A stretch of 64,000 bases of DNA from the NCBI RefSeq assembly GCF_003814745.1, contig NZ_RKRD01000001.1:620001-684000 (forward strand), given 5' to 3'. This document shows, in pieces, positions 1-8,139 of the stretch. The stretch is from Hydrogenoanaerobacterium saccharovorans. Its GTDB lineage: Bacteria; Bacillota; Clostridia; Oscillospirales; Ruminococcaceae. Each line of letters begins with the position of its first letter. Position 1 is the stretch's first letter. The position numbers and the translations under genes are program-made. The notes under the pieces were generated by a model. The model was given only the letters and a program-made list of their open reading frames with translations. It had not been told where the DNA came from and did no database searches.

Positions 1-1842
1 GTGGCTCCTGCACCTGCTGCTGCGGCAAAACCGGCGGCGCAAAAGCCCAAAAGGCAACACAGCGCACCCAAAAAAACACAACCGCAGCCAAATGCAACAC
101 AGGCACAGGGGGCTGTGCAGCAACCTGCAAAGGCGGCTGACACAAAGAATAAGCGCGGAAAACGTACCGCAACACCCCAGAAAAAAACACCTGTACGAAT
201 TATTCCGTTGGGCGGTTTGCATGAAATCGGCAAAAACATGACCGTAATTGAGTGCGGCAACGATATGTTTATTGTCGACTGCGGCTTGGCATTCCCTGAT
301 GAAGAGATGCTTGGTGTCGACCTTGTTATTCCCGATTTCAGCTATGTAGAAAAAAATAAAGAAAAACTGCGCGGCATTGTGCTGACGCACGGCCATGAGG
401 ACCATATCGGCGGCTTGCCGTTTTTACTCAAGAGTGTGAATGCCCCTGTTTATTCTTCTCGCCTCACACTCGGCCTTGTTGAAGGCAAACTGAAAGAGCA
501 TGGGTTGTTGGGTAAAGTCCAGTTGAATGTGGTACAGCCGCGTGATACCATTAAACTTGGCTGCATGGCGGTGGAGTTTATCCATGTAAACCACTCGATA
601 CCGGATGCTCTCGCCGTTGCAATTCATACTCCTGCAGGTATCATTGTTATGACCGGAGACTTTAAAATCGATTCAACTCCTATCGAAGGGGACATCATCG
701 ACCTTGCACGTTTTGGAGAACTGGGTAACCGCGGCGTTCTTGCCTTGCTAATGGATTCGACCAATGCTGCAAAACCCGGCATGACTATGAGTGAACGCAA
801 AGTGGGCGAAAGCTTCAGCAACTTGTTCCAGCGAGCACAAGATAAGCGCATTATTATCGCAAGTTTTGCATCGAACATTCATCGCATCCAGCAGATTGTG
901 GATTATGCGGTAAAATATAAACGTAAGGTTGCGGTATCGGGGCGCAGCATGATCAATGTTGTTGCAAAAGCAACCGAGCTGGGCTATCTCAAAATCCCAG
1001 AAGGAATTTTAGTTGAAATAGAAGGGATTAACCGTTACCGTCCCGATCAGCTTGTAATTATCACCACAGGCAGCCAGGGCGAGCCGATGTCTGCTTTGAC
1101 GCGCATGGCAATGAGCGATCACCGCAAAGTAACCGTTAACCCCAATGATTTTATCATTATTTCGGCAAGCCCCATCCCCGGCAACGAAAAACTGGTGAAC
1201 CGCGTGATAAACGAGCTGCTCAAACTCGGCGCAGAGGTTATCTACGAGAAGATGTACGAGGTTCACGTTTCGGGGCATGCCTGCCAAGAAGAACTTAAAA
1301 TGATTCTCGGGCTGGTAAAACCAAAGTTCTTTATCCCGGCGCATGGTGAGTACCTGCATCTGAAAAAGAACGCAGACCTTGCCGTTGCAATGGGGGTTGA
1401 CCGTAAAAATATCCTTATAACCGAAATTGGTAAGGTAATTGAGCTCGATGGTGTTGATATGAAAGTCATCGGTACCGTGCCTGCTGGCAGAGTGATGGTA
1501 GACGGCCTCGGCGTGGGTGACGTAGGCAGCATTGTGCTGCGAGACAGAAAACACCTTGCAGAAGATGGGCTGATTATTGTAGTTACCGCGATTGACGGGC
1601 AGACAGGCGAAATTGTAGCAGGGCCGGATGTTGTTTCACGCGGTTTTGTGTATGTGCGCGAGGCTGAGGACATGATGGCACAGACGCGTAAAATTGCAAA
1701 AAAAGCGGTTGAAACATGTATGGCGAACAACACCCATGAATGGGGCAATATTAAGAATAAAATTAAAGATGATGTGGGCGATTACCTATGGCAGGTTACC
1801 AAGCGCACACCCATGATTTTACCGGTAATACAAGAGATTTAA
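1..1842 (+). CDS. rnjA: Ribonuclease J (metallo-beta-lactamase/beta-CASP)
   Basis: Exo/endoribonuclease of mRNA turnover and rRNA processing, acting in the cytoplasm. The metallo-beta-lactamase zinc motif HGHEDH is at residues 130-135, followed by the beta-CASP region (GDFK, SGHACQEE, PAHGEYLH) and a C-terminal oligomerisation domain. At 613 residues it is about 55-60 longer than usual, because of an Ala/Pro/Lys/Gln-rich basic N-terminal tail (residues 1-60) before the conserved VRIIPLGG start of the fold. The frame opens with a GTG at base 1, so the true start may lie upstream of the window and the tail may be longer. Such a basic disordered tail could bind RNA; that is inference. Identity is very secure. 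Confidence 0.95.
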   Translation: MAPAPAAAAKPAAQKPKRQHSAPKKTQPQPNATQAQGAVQQPAKAADTKNKRGKRTATPQKKTPVRIIPLGGLHEIGKNMTVIECGNDMFIVDCGLAFPDEEMLGVDLVIPDFSYVEKNKEKLRGIVLTHGHEDHIGGLPFLLKSVNAPVYSSRLTLGLVEGKLKEHGLLGKVQLNVVQPRDTIKLGCMAVEFIHVNHSIPDALAVAIHTPAGIIVMTGDFKIDSTPIEGDIIDLARFGELGNRGVLALLMDSTNAAKPGMTMSERKVGESFSNLFQRAQDKRIIIASFASNIHRIQQIVDYAVKYKRKVAVSGRSMINVVAKATELGYLKIPEGILVEIEGINRYRPDQLVIITTGSQGEPMSALTRMAMSDHRKVTVNPNDFIIISASPIPGNEKLVNRVINELLKLGAEVIYEKMYEVHVSGHACQEELKMILGLVKPKFFIPAHGEYLHLKKNADLAVAMGVDRKNILITEIGKVIELDGVDMKVIGTVPAGRVMVDGLGVGDVGSIVLRDRKHLAEDGLIIVVTAIDGQTGEIVAGPDVVSRGFVYVREAEDMMAQTRKIAKKAVETCMANNTHEWGNIKNKIKDDVGDYLWQVTKRTPMILPVIQEI

Positions 1843-1880
1843 AACAAAGGCTGCTTCCGCATAGGGGGCGGCCTTTTGTT
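1843..1880 (+). terminator. Terminator after rnjA
   Basis: An imperfect hairpin: an AACAAAGGCTGC arm pairs with GCGGCCTTTTGTT about 15 bases later, right after the RNase J stop codon. It ends in a short T run. Confidence 0.6.
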
Positions 1881-1918
1881 ACGAAATAGTAAAATACCGT
1901 GAAAGTGTGCAATATCGG

Positions 1919-1947
1919 TTGAGAAAAATTGCCGATGATGCTATAAT
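1919..1947 (+). promoter_or_regulatory. Promoter of gdpP operon
   Basis: TTGAGA at 1919-1924, a 17-bp spacer, and a perfect TATAAT at 1942-1947, 48 bases before the gdpP start. It is a near-consensus sigma-A promoter and separates gdpP-rplI-dnaB from rnjA. Confidence 0.8.
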
Positions 1948-1995
1948 ATTTGGATAAAGCTATTGGCGTCAGACAGAATTGTCAGGAGGAGCTTC

Positions 1996-4002
1996 ATGAA
2001 AAGCAAAGTATGGTTGTTTAAGCCAATTTTTTATGTGCTGATTATCCTGAGTGTAGTGCTAACACTGCTCACGGGCTTGTTTCGCAGTGCCGATAATACA
2101 ATACTGTTTTATATAGAGGCATCGCTAACAACGGTTGTCATTCTATTTGTTATTATCAAATTGCGGCACATTCAAAAGGATATAAAATTATTTTTGCAGA
2201 ACATGGGGCAGACACTTACCTCTGCACAGCAAAAAACCCTTACCGCGTTCCCCATTCCAGTACTTGTAGCCACTAAAAAAGGTGAAATTGTCTGGTACAA
2301 TACGCTGTTTCAAAAAAGCACGATGGGGCAGGACGATATGTACGGCTGCAACATCGATGAGATTATACCCAACATTGATATGGACAACTTAGCGGGCAGT
2401 GAGGGTTACGAAATTGAGTTCCGTGACCACATGTTTACTGTTTATGCAGTAGAGTCACTTGAAAGAGAAACACCGCTGGTTGTGTTTTATTTTAATGATG
2501 ACACCAGGCTGAAAAAGATAGCGCAAGAGTTTGAAGATACCCGACCGTCTGTGGGCGTTATCATGATTGATAATTGCGAAGAGTTGCTGCAGGCAGCAAA
2601 AGAAAGCGAGCGCGCACAACTGATCGGCAGAATAGAGTATCTTCTAATACAGTATGTTGCTGCAAGCAATGGGCTGTTAAAAAAGTTAGAGCGTGATAAA
2701 TACTTGATGGTGGTTGAGGAAAAATATCTGCGGACTATGATAGATAACCGCTTTGATGTACTGGATAAAGTACGCGAAATTGTTGTAGGCGACAATCTCA
2801 TGCCGGCAACCCTTTCCATCGGCATTGGGCGGGGTGCACCGAATCTGCGCGAAAGCGAGCAAATGGCACGCCAGGCGTTGGAAATGGCGCTTGGCAGAGG
2901 GGGAGACCAAGCCGCTGTGCGCAATGTAAACGGTTATGAGTTTTTTGGCGGTGTCTCAAAAGGCATTGAAAAGCGTACCAAGGTAAAAACGAGAATTGTT
3001 GCCTCTGCTTTGATGGAACTGATCGAAGGCAGCGACAATGTGATGATTATGGGGCACCAGTTTGCCGACCTTGACTGCCTCGGCGCAGCAGTAGGTTTAC
3101 TCAAAGGTGTCCGAATGATGGGCAAACCGGTTTCGATTGTCCTGAACAAAGAGCGTAATTTGGCGCAGCCGCTTTATGAGCGTTTGGTTAATAACGGCTA
3201 CGAAGATGCGTTTCTTGACCCCGCCATGGCGGTAGGACTTATCACTAAAAAAACCTTGCTCATTGTGGTAGATACCCATATACAACATATTTTGGAGTCG
3301 GAAGAAGTGTATACGGCATGCAAAAACGTGGTGGTTATCGACCATCACCGCAAGATGGTGGGGCACATTGACCGCTCGGTTATTTTTTATCACGAGCCAT
3401 ATGCGTCTTCCGCATCTGAAATGGTAACCGAGTTGCTGCAATATTTCGGCGAAAACCGCAGTATCGGCAGGTTGGAGGCCGAGGCGCTTCTTGCAGGTAT
3501 TATGTTGGATACACGCAACTTTGTATTGCGCACCGGTGTAAGAACGTTTGAAGCAGCGGCTTATTTAAGAAAACTGGGTGCGGATACCGTTGAAGTGCGC
3601 AAGCTTTTTGCCAACTCGATGGAGAGTTACCAGCATAAAACGCAGCTTGTTGCAGCCGCAGAAATTTACAAAGGATGTGCGGTAGCAACCACGTCCAGCT
3701 CCAATGAGGACATTAAGCTGGTGGCGCCGCAGGCAGCAGATGAACTGCTGAACATCAACGGGGTGGATGCATCGTTTGTGATGTATGAATATGAGGGTGG
3801 CACATCGTTTTCGGCGCGCTCAATGGGTGCGATGAATGTTCAATTGATTATGGAGAAAATGGGCGGCGGCGGGCACCAGACAATGGCTGGTGCACAGTTG
3901 GCAGGTGTCTCCATAGAAGATGCACGTCAGCGCTTGTTTAAAGCAATTGATGAATACCATACTGAAAATGCTGCAAAACAGCAAAAAGCACTAACCAACT
4001 AG
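1996..4002 (+). CDS. gdpP: Cyclic-di-AMP phosphodiesterase GdpP
   Basis: Membrane enzyme that hydrolyses c-di-AMP, a second messenger of cell-wall and potassium homeostasis. Residues 5-60 hold two transmembrane helices. A PAS-like segment, a degenerate GGDEF domain, and a DHH/DHHA1 phosphodiesterase unit follow. The metal-binding motifs are visible: GHQFADLDCLG, DHH at residues 449-451, and GGGGHQ near the C terminus. The frame could begin at a TTG (1963), but AGGAGG at 1984-1989 lies 6 bases before the ATG at 1996, so that start is chosen (668 residues, normal for the family). The order gdpP-rplI-dnaB is the classical Firmicute arrangement. The gene ends in TAG, so TAG is a functional stop in this genome. 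Confidence 0.95.
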   Translation: MKSKVWLFKPIFYVLIILSVVLTLLTGLFRSADNTILFYIEASLTTVVILFVIIKLRHIQKDIKLFLQNMGQTLTSAQQKTLTAFPIPVLVATKKGEIVWYNTLFQKSTMGQDDMYGCNIDEIIPNIDMDNLAGSEGYEIEFRDHMFTVYAVESLERETPLVVFYFNDDTRLKKIAQEFEDTRPSVGVIMIDNCEELLQAAKESERAQLIGRIEYLLIQYVAASNGLLKKLERDKYLMVVEEKYLRTMIDNRFDVLDKVREIVVGDNLMPATLSIGIGRGAPNLRESEQMARQALEMALGRGGDQAAVRNVNGYEFFGGVSKGIEKRTKVKTRIVASALMELIEGSDNVMIMGHQFADLDCLGAAVGLLKGVRMMGKPVSIVLNKERNLAQPLYERLVNNGYEDAFLDPAMAVGLITKKTLLIVVDTHIQHILESEEVYTACKNVVVIDHHRKMVGHIDRSVIFYHEPYASSASEMVTELLQYFGENRSIGRLEAEALLAGIMLDTRNFVLRTGVRTFEAAAYLRKLGADTVEVRKLFANSMESYQHKTQLVAAAEIYKGCAVATTSSSNEDIKLVAPQAADELLNINGVDASFVMYEYEGGTSFSARSMGAMNVQLIMEKMGGGGHQTMAGAQLAGVSIEDARQRLFKAIDEYHTENAAKQQKALTN

Positions 4003-4044
4003 TTAATAATCTTTGCCGCAATTGCGGCGGAATGGAGTATAGAT

Positions 4045-4491
4045 ATGAAAGTTATTTTACAGGCAGATCTTAAGGGAACCGGTAAAAAAGGTGAACTTGT
4101 CAATGTATCCGACGGATACGCAAGGAATTATCTGTTGCCGAGAAAGCTTGCAATAGAGGCAAATGCACAAGCGATGAACGAGCTGAAAAACCGCGATGAG
4201 GCACTGAAACACCGTGCTGAGGTAGAGTTACAGAATGCAAAAGAACTCGCACAAAAAATTGATGGCAAAACCATTAAACTCACCGCAAAAGCAGGTGCAG
4301 GCGGCAAGCTGTTTGGCTCGGTTACATCCAAAGAGATTGCCGAGGGTGCATCAAAGCAGATTGGCGTTGAAATGGATAAGAAAAAAATCAGCATCGATGC
4401 CGATATTAAGAGCTTTGGCACTTTCAATGCAGTGGTAAAGCTGCATACACAGGTGCAGGCTAAGTTTTTTGTAACAGTAACCGAAGAATAA
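4045..4491 (+). CDS. rplI: 50S ribosomal protein L9
   Basis: bL9 of the large ribosomal subunit, 148 residues, the usual length. The N-terminal domain (MKVILQADLKGTGKKGELV, with GYARNYLLP near residue 28) and a lysine/glutamate-rich central helix leading to the C-terminal RNA-binding domain are plain. It sits 42 bases after gdpP and 67 before dnaB, as in Bacillus and most clostridia, and is probably co-transcribed from the promoter at 1919. Confidence 0.97.
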   Translation: MKVILQADLKGTGKKGELVNVSDGYARNYLLPRKLAIEANAQAMNELKNRDEALKHRAEVELQNAKELAQKIDGKTIKLTAKAGAGGKLFGSVTSKEIAEGASKQIGVEMDKKKISIDADIKSFGTFNAVVKLHTQVQAKFFVTVTEE

Positions 4492-4558
4492 TATTATTCC
4501 GCATTGAAAAAGCCCTGCTTAAATACGTTGTTTGAATTTACGATAAAGGAGCATCCCA

Positions 4559-5908
4559 ATGGCGGATTTTGATAACATCTTTGATACCCAGATGCCGTTC
4601 AATCTTGAGGCGGAGCAATCTGTTCTGGGTGCCGTTTTGGTAGATTCCTCCTGCATCGCGCGTGTTTTGGAGTACATCAAGCCCGAATGTTTTTATAAAC
4701 AGCAGCATGTCGAAATATTCGGGATTTTGATGCGGATGTTTACATCGGGCCAGCCAATCGACATCATTACGGTACTGGAGCAGGTGAAAAGCGAAGAGGT
4801 TTTTCCGTCTGAGCAAGATGCGAAAATCTATCTTACGCAATTGGTTCAAATTGTACCCAGTACTGCAAATGTAGAAAGCTATGCCCAAATCGTACAAGAA
4901 AAATACTATGTGCGCTGCCTGATGACGGCGGCGCGCGATATCATTGAGAATTCTCGCGATGTTTCGTACGATGCCAAAACCCTGTTGGATACCGCTGAAC
5001 AACGGATTTTTGAAATCCGCAAGGGGCGTGAGACGAGAGGGTTACAACGCATTAACGAAATTATTATCGATACGTATGACCATTTGCAAAAGCTGTCGGG
5101 CACCGACAAAAGCCAACATCTGGGTACGCCCTCCGGTTTTACGCAGCTGGATAACTTGATAACGGGCTTAAATAAATCAGATTTGATTTTGCTGGCGGCT
5201 CGTCCTGCAATGGGTAAAACCTCATTTGCGCTCAACATTGCCACCAATGTTGCCAAAAAAAGCAAAACGGTTGCGGTGTTCTCGCTTGAGATGAGCAAAG
5301 AGCAGTTGGTGCAACGTATTTTATCATCCGAGGCAAAAGTACAGTCTCATTTGCTGCGCACCGGCAATCTTGCAACCGATGACTGGACAAGGCTTGCAGA
5401 GGCGGCGGAGATTTTATCCAAGGTGCCTTTGTACATTGATGATTCCTCCGGAATTACCGTTGCCGAAATGAAGGCACGCCTGCGCCGTATGAAAGACTTG
5501 GGTTTGGTGGTTATCGACTACCTTCAGCTGATGTCCTCCGGCCGCCGTATTGATAATCGTGTGCAGGAAGTATCTGAAATTACAAGAGGGCTGAAGATTC
5601 TTGCAAAAGATTTGAATGTGCCGGTGATTACGTTGTCGCAGCTCTCACGTGGCCCCGAAATGCGCGGGTTGGATGCTCGCCGTCCGGTGCTGTCTGACCT
5701 TCGTGAATCGGGCTCGATTGAGCAGGATGCTGACTTGGTGCTGTTTTTGTATCGTGATGAATACTATAACAAAGATACAGAAGATAAAAATATTGCTGAA
5801 TGTATCATTGCAAAAAACCGTCATGGCGAAACCGACAGCGTAAAACTCGCGTGGGACGGCCAATACACTTTGTTCAGTAACTTGGAGTTGTACCGAGATG
5901 AGGGATAA
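4559..5908 (+). CDS. dnaB: Replicative DNA helicase
   Basis: Hexameric replication-fork helicase, 449 residues. The N-terminal helical domain (FNLEAEQSVLGAVL) binds the primase. The RecA-type ATPase domain carries Walker A ARPAMGKTS with Lys220, Walker B VVIDYLQLM, and the LSQLSRGPEMR and DLRESGSIEQDAD motifs. AAAGGAG at 4545-4551 fixes the start. Its last 11 bases overlap the start of tilS, which implies translational coupling. No intein or insertion is seen. Confidence 0.97.
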   Translation: MADFDNIFDTQMPFNLEAEQSVLGAVLVDSSCIARVLEYIKPECFYKQQHVEIFGILMRMFTSGQPIDIITVLEQVKSEEVFPSEQDAKIYLTQLVQIVPSTANVESYAQIVQEKYYVRCLMTAARDIIENSRDVSYDAKTLLDTAEQRIFEIRKGRETRGLQRINEIIIDTYDHLQKLSGTDKSQHLGTPSGFTQLDNLITGLNKSDLILLAARPAMGKTSFALNIATNVAKKSKTVAVFSLEMSKEQLVQRILSSEAKVQSHLLRTGNLATDDWTRLAEAAEILSKVPLYIDDSSGITVAEMKARLRRMKDLGLVVIDYLQLMSSGRRIDNRVQEVSEITRGLKILAKDLNVPVITLSQLSRGPEMRGLDARRPVLSDLRESGSIEQDADLVLFLYRDEYYNKDTEDKNIAECIIAKNRHGETDSVKLAWDGQYTLFSNLELYRDEG

Positions 5909-7259
5909 GGCGCTATCAGCTATCATAAAATATAAAATGATTGCTGCAGATGATGTAATCATCGTGGGAGTTTCGGGCGGTGCAGATTCGATTGCGCTGT
6001 TGCATTTTTTGCATACCTGCGCAGGTGAACTTGGGTATACTGTGCGTGCAGCACACATTAATCATGGCATTCGCGGCGCAGAAAGCGACCGCGATATGTG
6101 TTTTGTAGAGGATTTTTGCAAAAAGCGAGACATTCCATTAGATACCCTTGTTTTGCAGGATATTTTTGAAAAAGCAAAAAAGGCAGGGCAGGGGCTGGAG
6201 GAATATGCCCGCAACGCAAGGTATAGTTATTTTACGCAAGTTGCAAAAAAATATAAAGCTAAGGTTGCAACGGCGCACACTTTGAGTGACAGCTTAGAAA
6301 CTACGCTGTTCCACCTTGCACGCGGAACAGGCTTGCGCGGTTTGCGCGGAATTCCGCCTGTACGCGGCAATATTATTCGCCCGCTGATTACTTGTACACG
6401 GGTAGAAATTGAACTTTACTGTAAAGCGAATGACCTTGCTTATGTTAACGACAGCACCAATGCAAGCGATGATTATTCGCGCAACCGTATTCGGCACCAT
6501 GTTATCCCACAGTTGCAACAAGTGCACAGCGGGTTGGAGAATGCATATCGGCGTATGGCTGAACACCTGGCAGACGATGAAGATTATCTTGCACAGGCAG
6601 CACAATGTGCATTGGATGAGCTTAGGCGTTTGCATGGTTATGATGCGGAAAGGCTTTTGGCTTTACACCCTGCGGTACGATACCGTGCAATTGCGGCAAT
6701 TGTAGCCGAGCATCATCTGCCCTGCAGCGATGCTAAAGCAACACTTATTTTAGAAAATTTAGCATCCCAGCATTATGCAGTGGAACTGACAACAGGGCAT
6801 TATGTTAAAATAAACAGAGGAGTTCTTACGGTTGAAAAAAGTGTGCAGCCAATCCCATACTTTGAAATACCCGTTAGTTTGGGAACATATCCCGTAAATA
6901 ATACCATTTTGGTTACCTTTGAGAAAACAAACTATGAACATTATAAACAAATAGAAAAATATAACCCAAAAGCCTTAAAAAATGCGCTGGATTATGATAG
7001 AATATACGGGAATTTAGTATTACGGCAAAAACTGGATGGAGACAAGATAAAGCTTTATCCCACCGGTATGACGAAAAAACTAAAGAAACTATTTAATGAA
7101 GCAAGTCTCTCTGTTGAAAAACGGCAGAACACACCGGTGCTTGCCGATGAGCAAGGTGTGGTGTGGGTATATGGCTTTGGGTGTGATGAAAGAACAGCGG
7201 TTACAGCAAAAACTAAAAATATTTTAACCATTAGCATAGCGGAGGAGAAAGAGACATGA
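5898..7259 (+). CDS. tilS: tRNA(Ile)-lysidine synthase
   Basis: Modifies the wobble cytidine of the CAU-anticodon isoleucine tRNA to lysidine using ATP and lysine. The PP-loop ATPase motif SGGADS is near residue 24, and the family signature (HxxDDxxET-like region, here TAHTLSDSLETTLFHLARGTGLRGLRG) has Ser in place of the usual first Asp (TLSDS). A TilS substrate-binding domain and a C-terminal domain (PTGMTKKLKKLFNE) follow. It overlaps dnaB by 11 bases and hpt by 4 (ATGA), so dnaB-tilS-hpt is a tightly coupled unit. The length of 453 is normal. Confidence 0.95.
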   Translation: MRDKALSAIIKYKMIAADDVIIVGVSGGADSIALLHFLHTCAGELGYTVRAAHINHGIRGAESDRDMCFVEDFCKKRDIPLDTLVLQDIFEKAKKAGQGLEEYARNARYSYFTQVAKKYKAKVATAHTLSDSLETTLFHLARGTGLRGLRGIPPVRGNIIRPLITCTRVEIELYCKANDLAYVNDSTNASDDYSRNRIRHHVIPQLQQVHSGLENAYRRMAEHLADDEDYLAQAAQCALDELRRLHGYDAERLLALHPAVRYRAIAAIVAEHHLPCSDAKATLILENLASQHYAVELTTGHYVKINRGVLTVEKSVQPIPYFEIPVSLGTYPVNNTILVTFEKTNYEHYKQIEKYNPKALKNALDYDRIYGNLVLRQKLDGDKIKLYPTGMTKKLKKLFNEASLSVEKRQNTPVLADEQGVVWVYGFGCDERTAVTAKTKNILTISIAEEKET

Positions 7260-7795
7260 AAGACGATATATTAAAGGTGCTTATTACAGAGGAAGAAATT
7301 GCAACTAAGGTAAAGCAGCTTGGTAAAACAATTAGCAAAGACTATGAAGACAAAAACCTGCTGCTGGTAAGTGTGCTTAAAGGCTCTGTATTGTTTATGG
7401 CAGATTTGATGAGAGCAATTGATATTCATGCAAGAGTTGATTTTATGTCTGTTTCAAGCTATGGATCTGGTGTAAAAACATCGGGTGTGGTTAAAATAGT
7501 GAAGGATCTTGATATTAACCTGGCAGGTTATGACGTGTTGATAGTTGAAGATATATTAGACAGCGGTCTTACTTTGCAATACCTCAAAGAGGTTTTGCTG
7601 CAAAGAAAGCCCAATAGCTTAAAAATCGCAACTTTACTTGATAAACCCGAGCGCAGAATGGTTGATTTAAAAGCAGATTATGCTTGCTTTACCGTACCCG
7701 ATGAATTTGTAGTCGGTTACGGACTGGATTTTGCAGAAAAATATAGGAATCTGCCCTATGTGGGCGTATTAAAGCCCGAGATTTACACAAAGTAA
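7256..7795 (+). CDS. hpt: Hypoxanthine phosphoribosyltransferase
   Basis: Purine salvage enzyme converting hypoxanthine (and guanine) plus PRPP to IMP/GMP. The PRPP-binding loop VEDILDSGLTL and the flexible-loop region SVSSYGSGVKTSG are clear, as is the C-terminal VGYGLDFAEKYRNLPYVGVL typical of HPRT. At 179 residues it is full length. The start overlaps the tilS stop by four bases. The tilS-hpt-ftsH order matches Bacillus and most Firmicutes, so ftsH is expected to follow directly, as it does. Confidence 0.96.
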   Translation: MKDDILKVLITEEEIATKVKQLGKTISKDYEDKNLLLVSVLKGSVLFMADLMRAIDIHARVDFMSVSSYGSGVKTSGVVKIVKDLDINLAGYDVLIVEDILDSGLTLQYLKEVLLQRKPNSLKIATLLDKPERRMVDLKADYACFTVPDEFVVGYGLDFAEKYRNLPYVGVLKPEIYTK

Positions 7796-7842
7796 CTCGA
7801 TTTTAGGCGGGCAATTTTATTTGGCAGCAAGGAGTGAACCGT

Positions 7843-8097
7843 TTGGCAATTAATAAGAAAAAATCAAAGGGTATCGGCATCTACCTGATCATTCTTTTGG
7901 TCGTGGTACTGGGTGCGGCTTCTGTGTTTACAATGGGAGGAAAACCTCAAAAACCAACTACTTATCAGACCATTCTCGGCTATTTTCAGAACGGTCAGGT
8001 AAGAAGCTATACCATTAATTTTGGTACGGGCGATTTGGTTTTGAACCTGAAACCCACCGAACAAGAAAAAGCACAGTACGAAGCCCAGCTCAAGTAG
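7843..8097 (+). CDS. ftsH: FtsH, N-terminal segment ending at an in-frame TAG
   Basis: First 84 codons of the FtsH frame: a basic N terminus (AINKKKSKG), transmembrane helix 1 (IGIYLIILLVVVLGAASVF), and the start of the small extracytoplasmic domain. The chosen start is the TTG at 7843, with AAGGAG at 7829-7834 eight bases upstream; a GTG at 7834 is in frame but overlaps that site. Translation should stop at the TAG at 8095-8097. The frame stays open past it into the rest of ftsH with no length change, so a single base substitution (CAG or AAG to TAG, or a sequencing error) would explain the break. Confidence 0.8.
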   Translation: MAINKKKSKGIGIYLIILLVVVLGAASVFTMGGKPQKPTTYQTILGYFQNGQVRSYTINFGTGDLVLNLKPTEQEKAQYEAQLK

Positions 8098-8139
8098 CTA
8101 CCCCAAAGAAACGAACAAAGCAATAATTGGCTTGGTGGA

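Noticed and set aside
8095..8097. TAG read as an amino acid throughout the genome
   Set aside because: gdpP ends with TAG directly before the rplI leader, at the usual protein length, so TAG works as a stop here.
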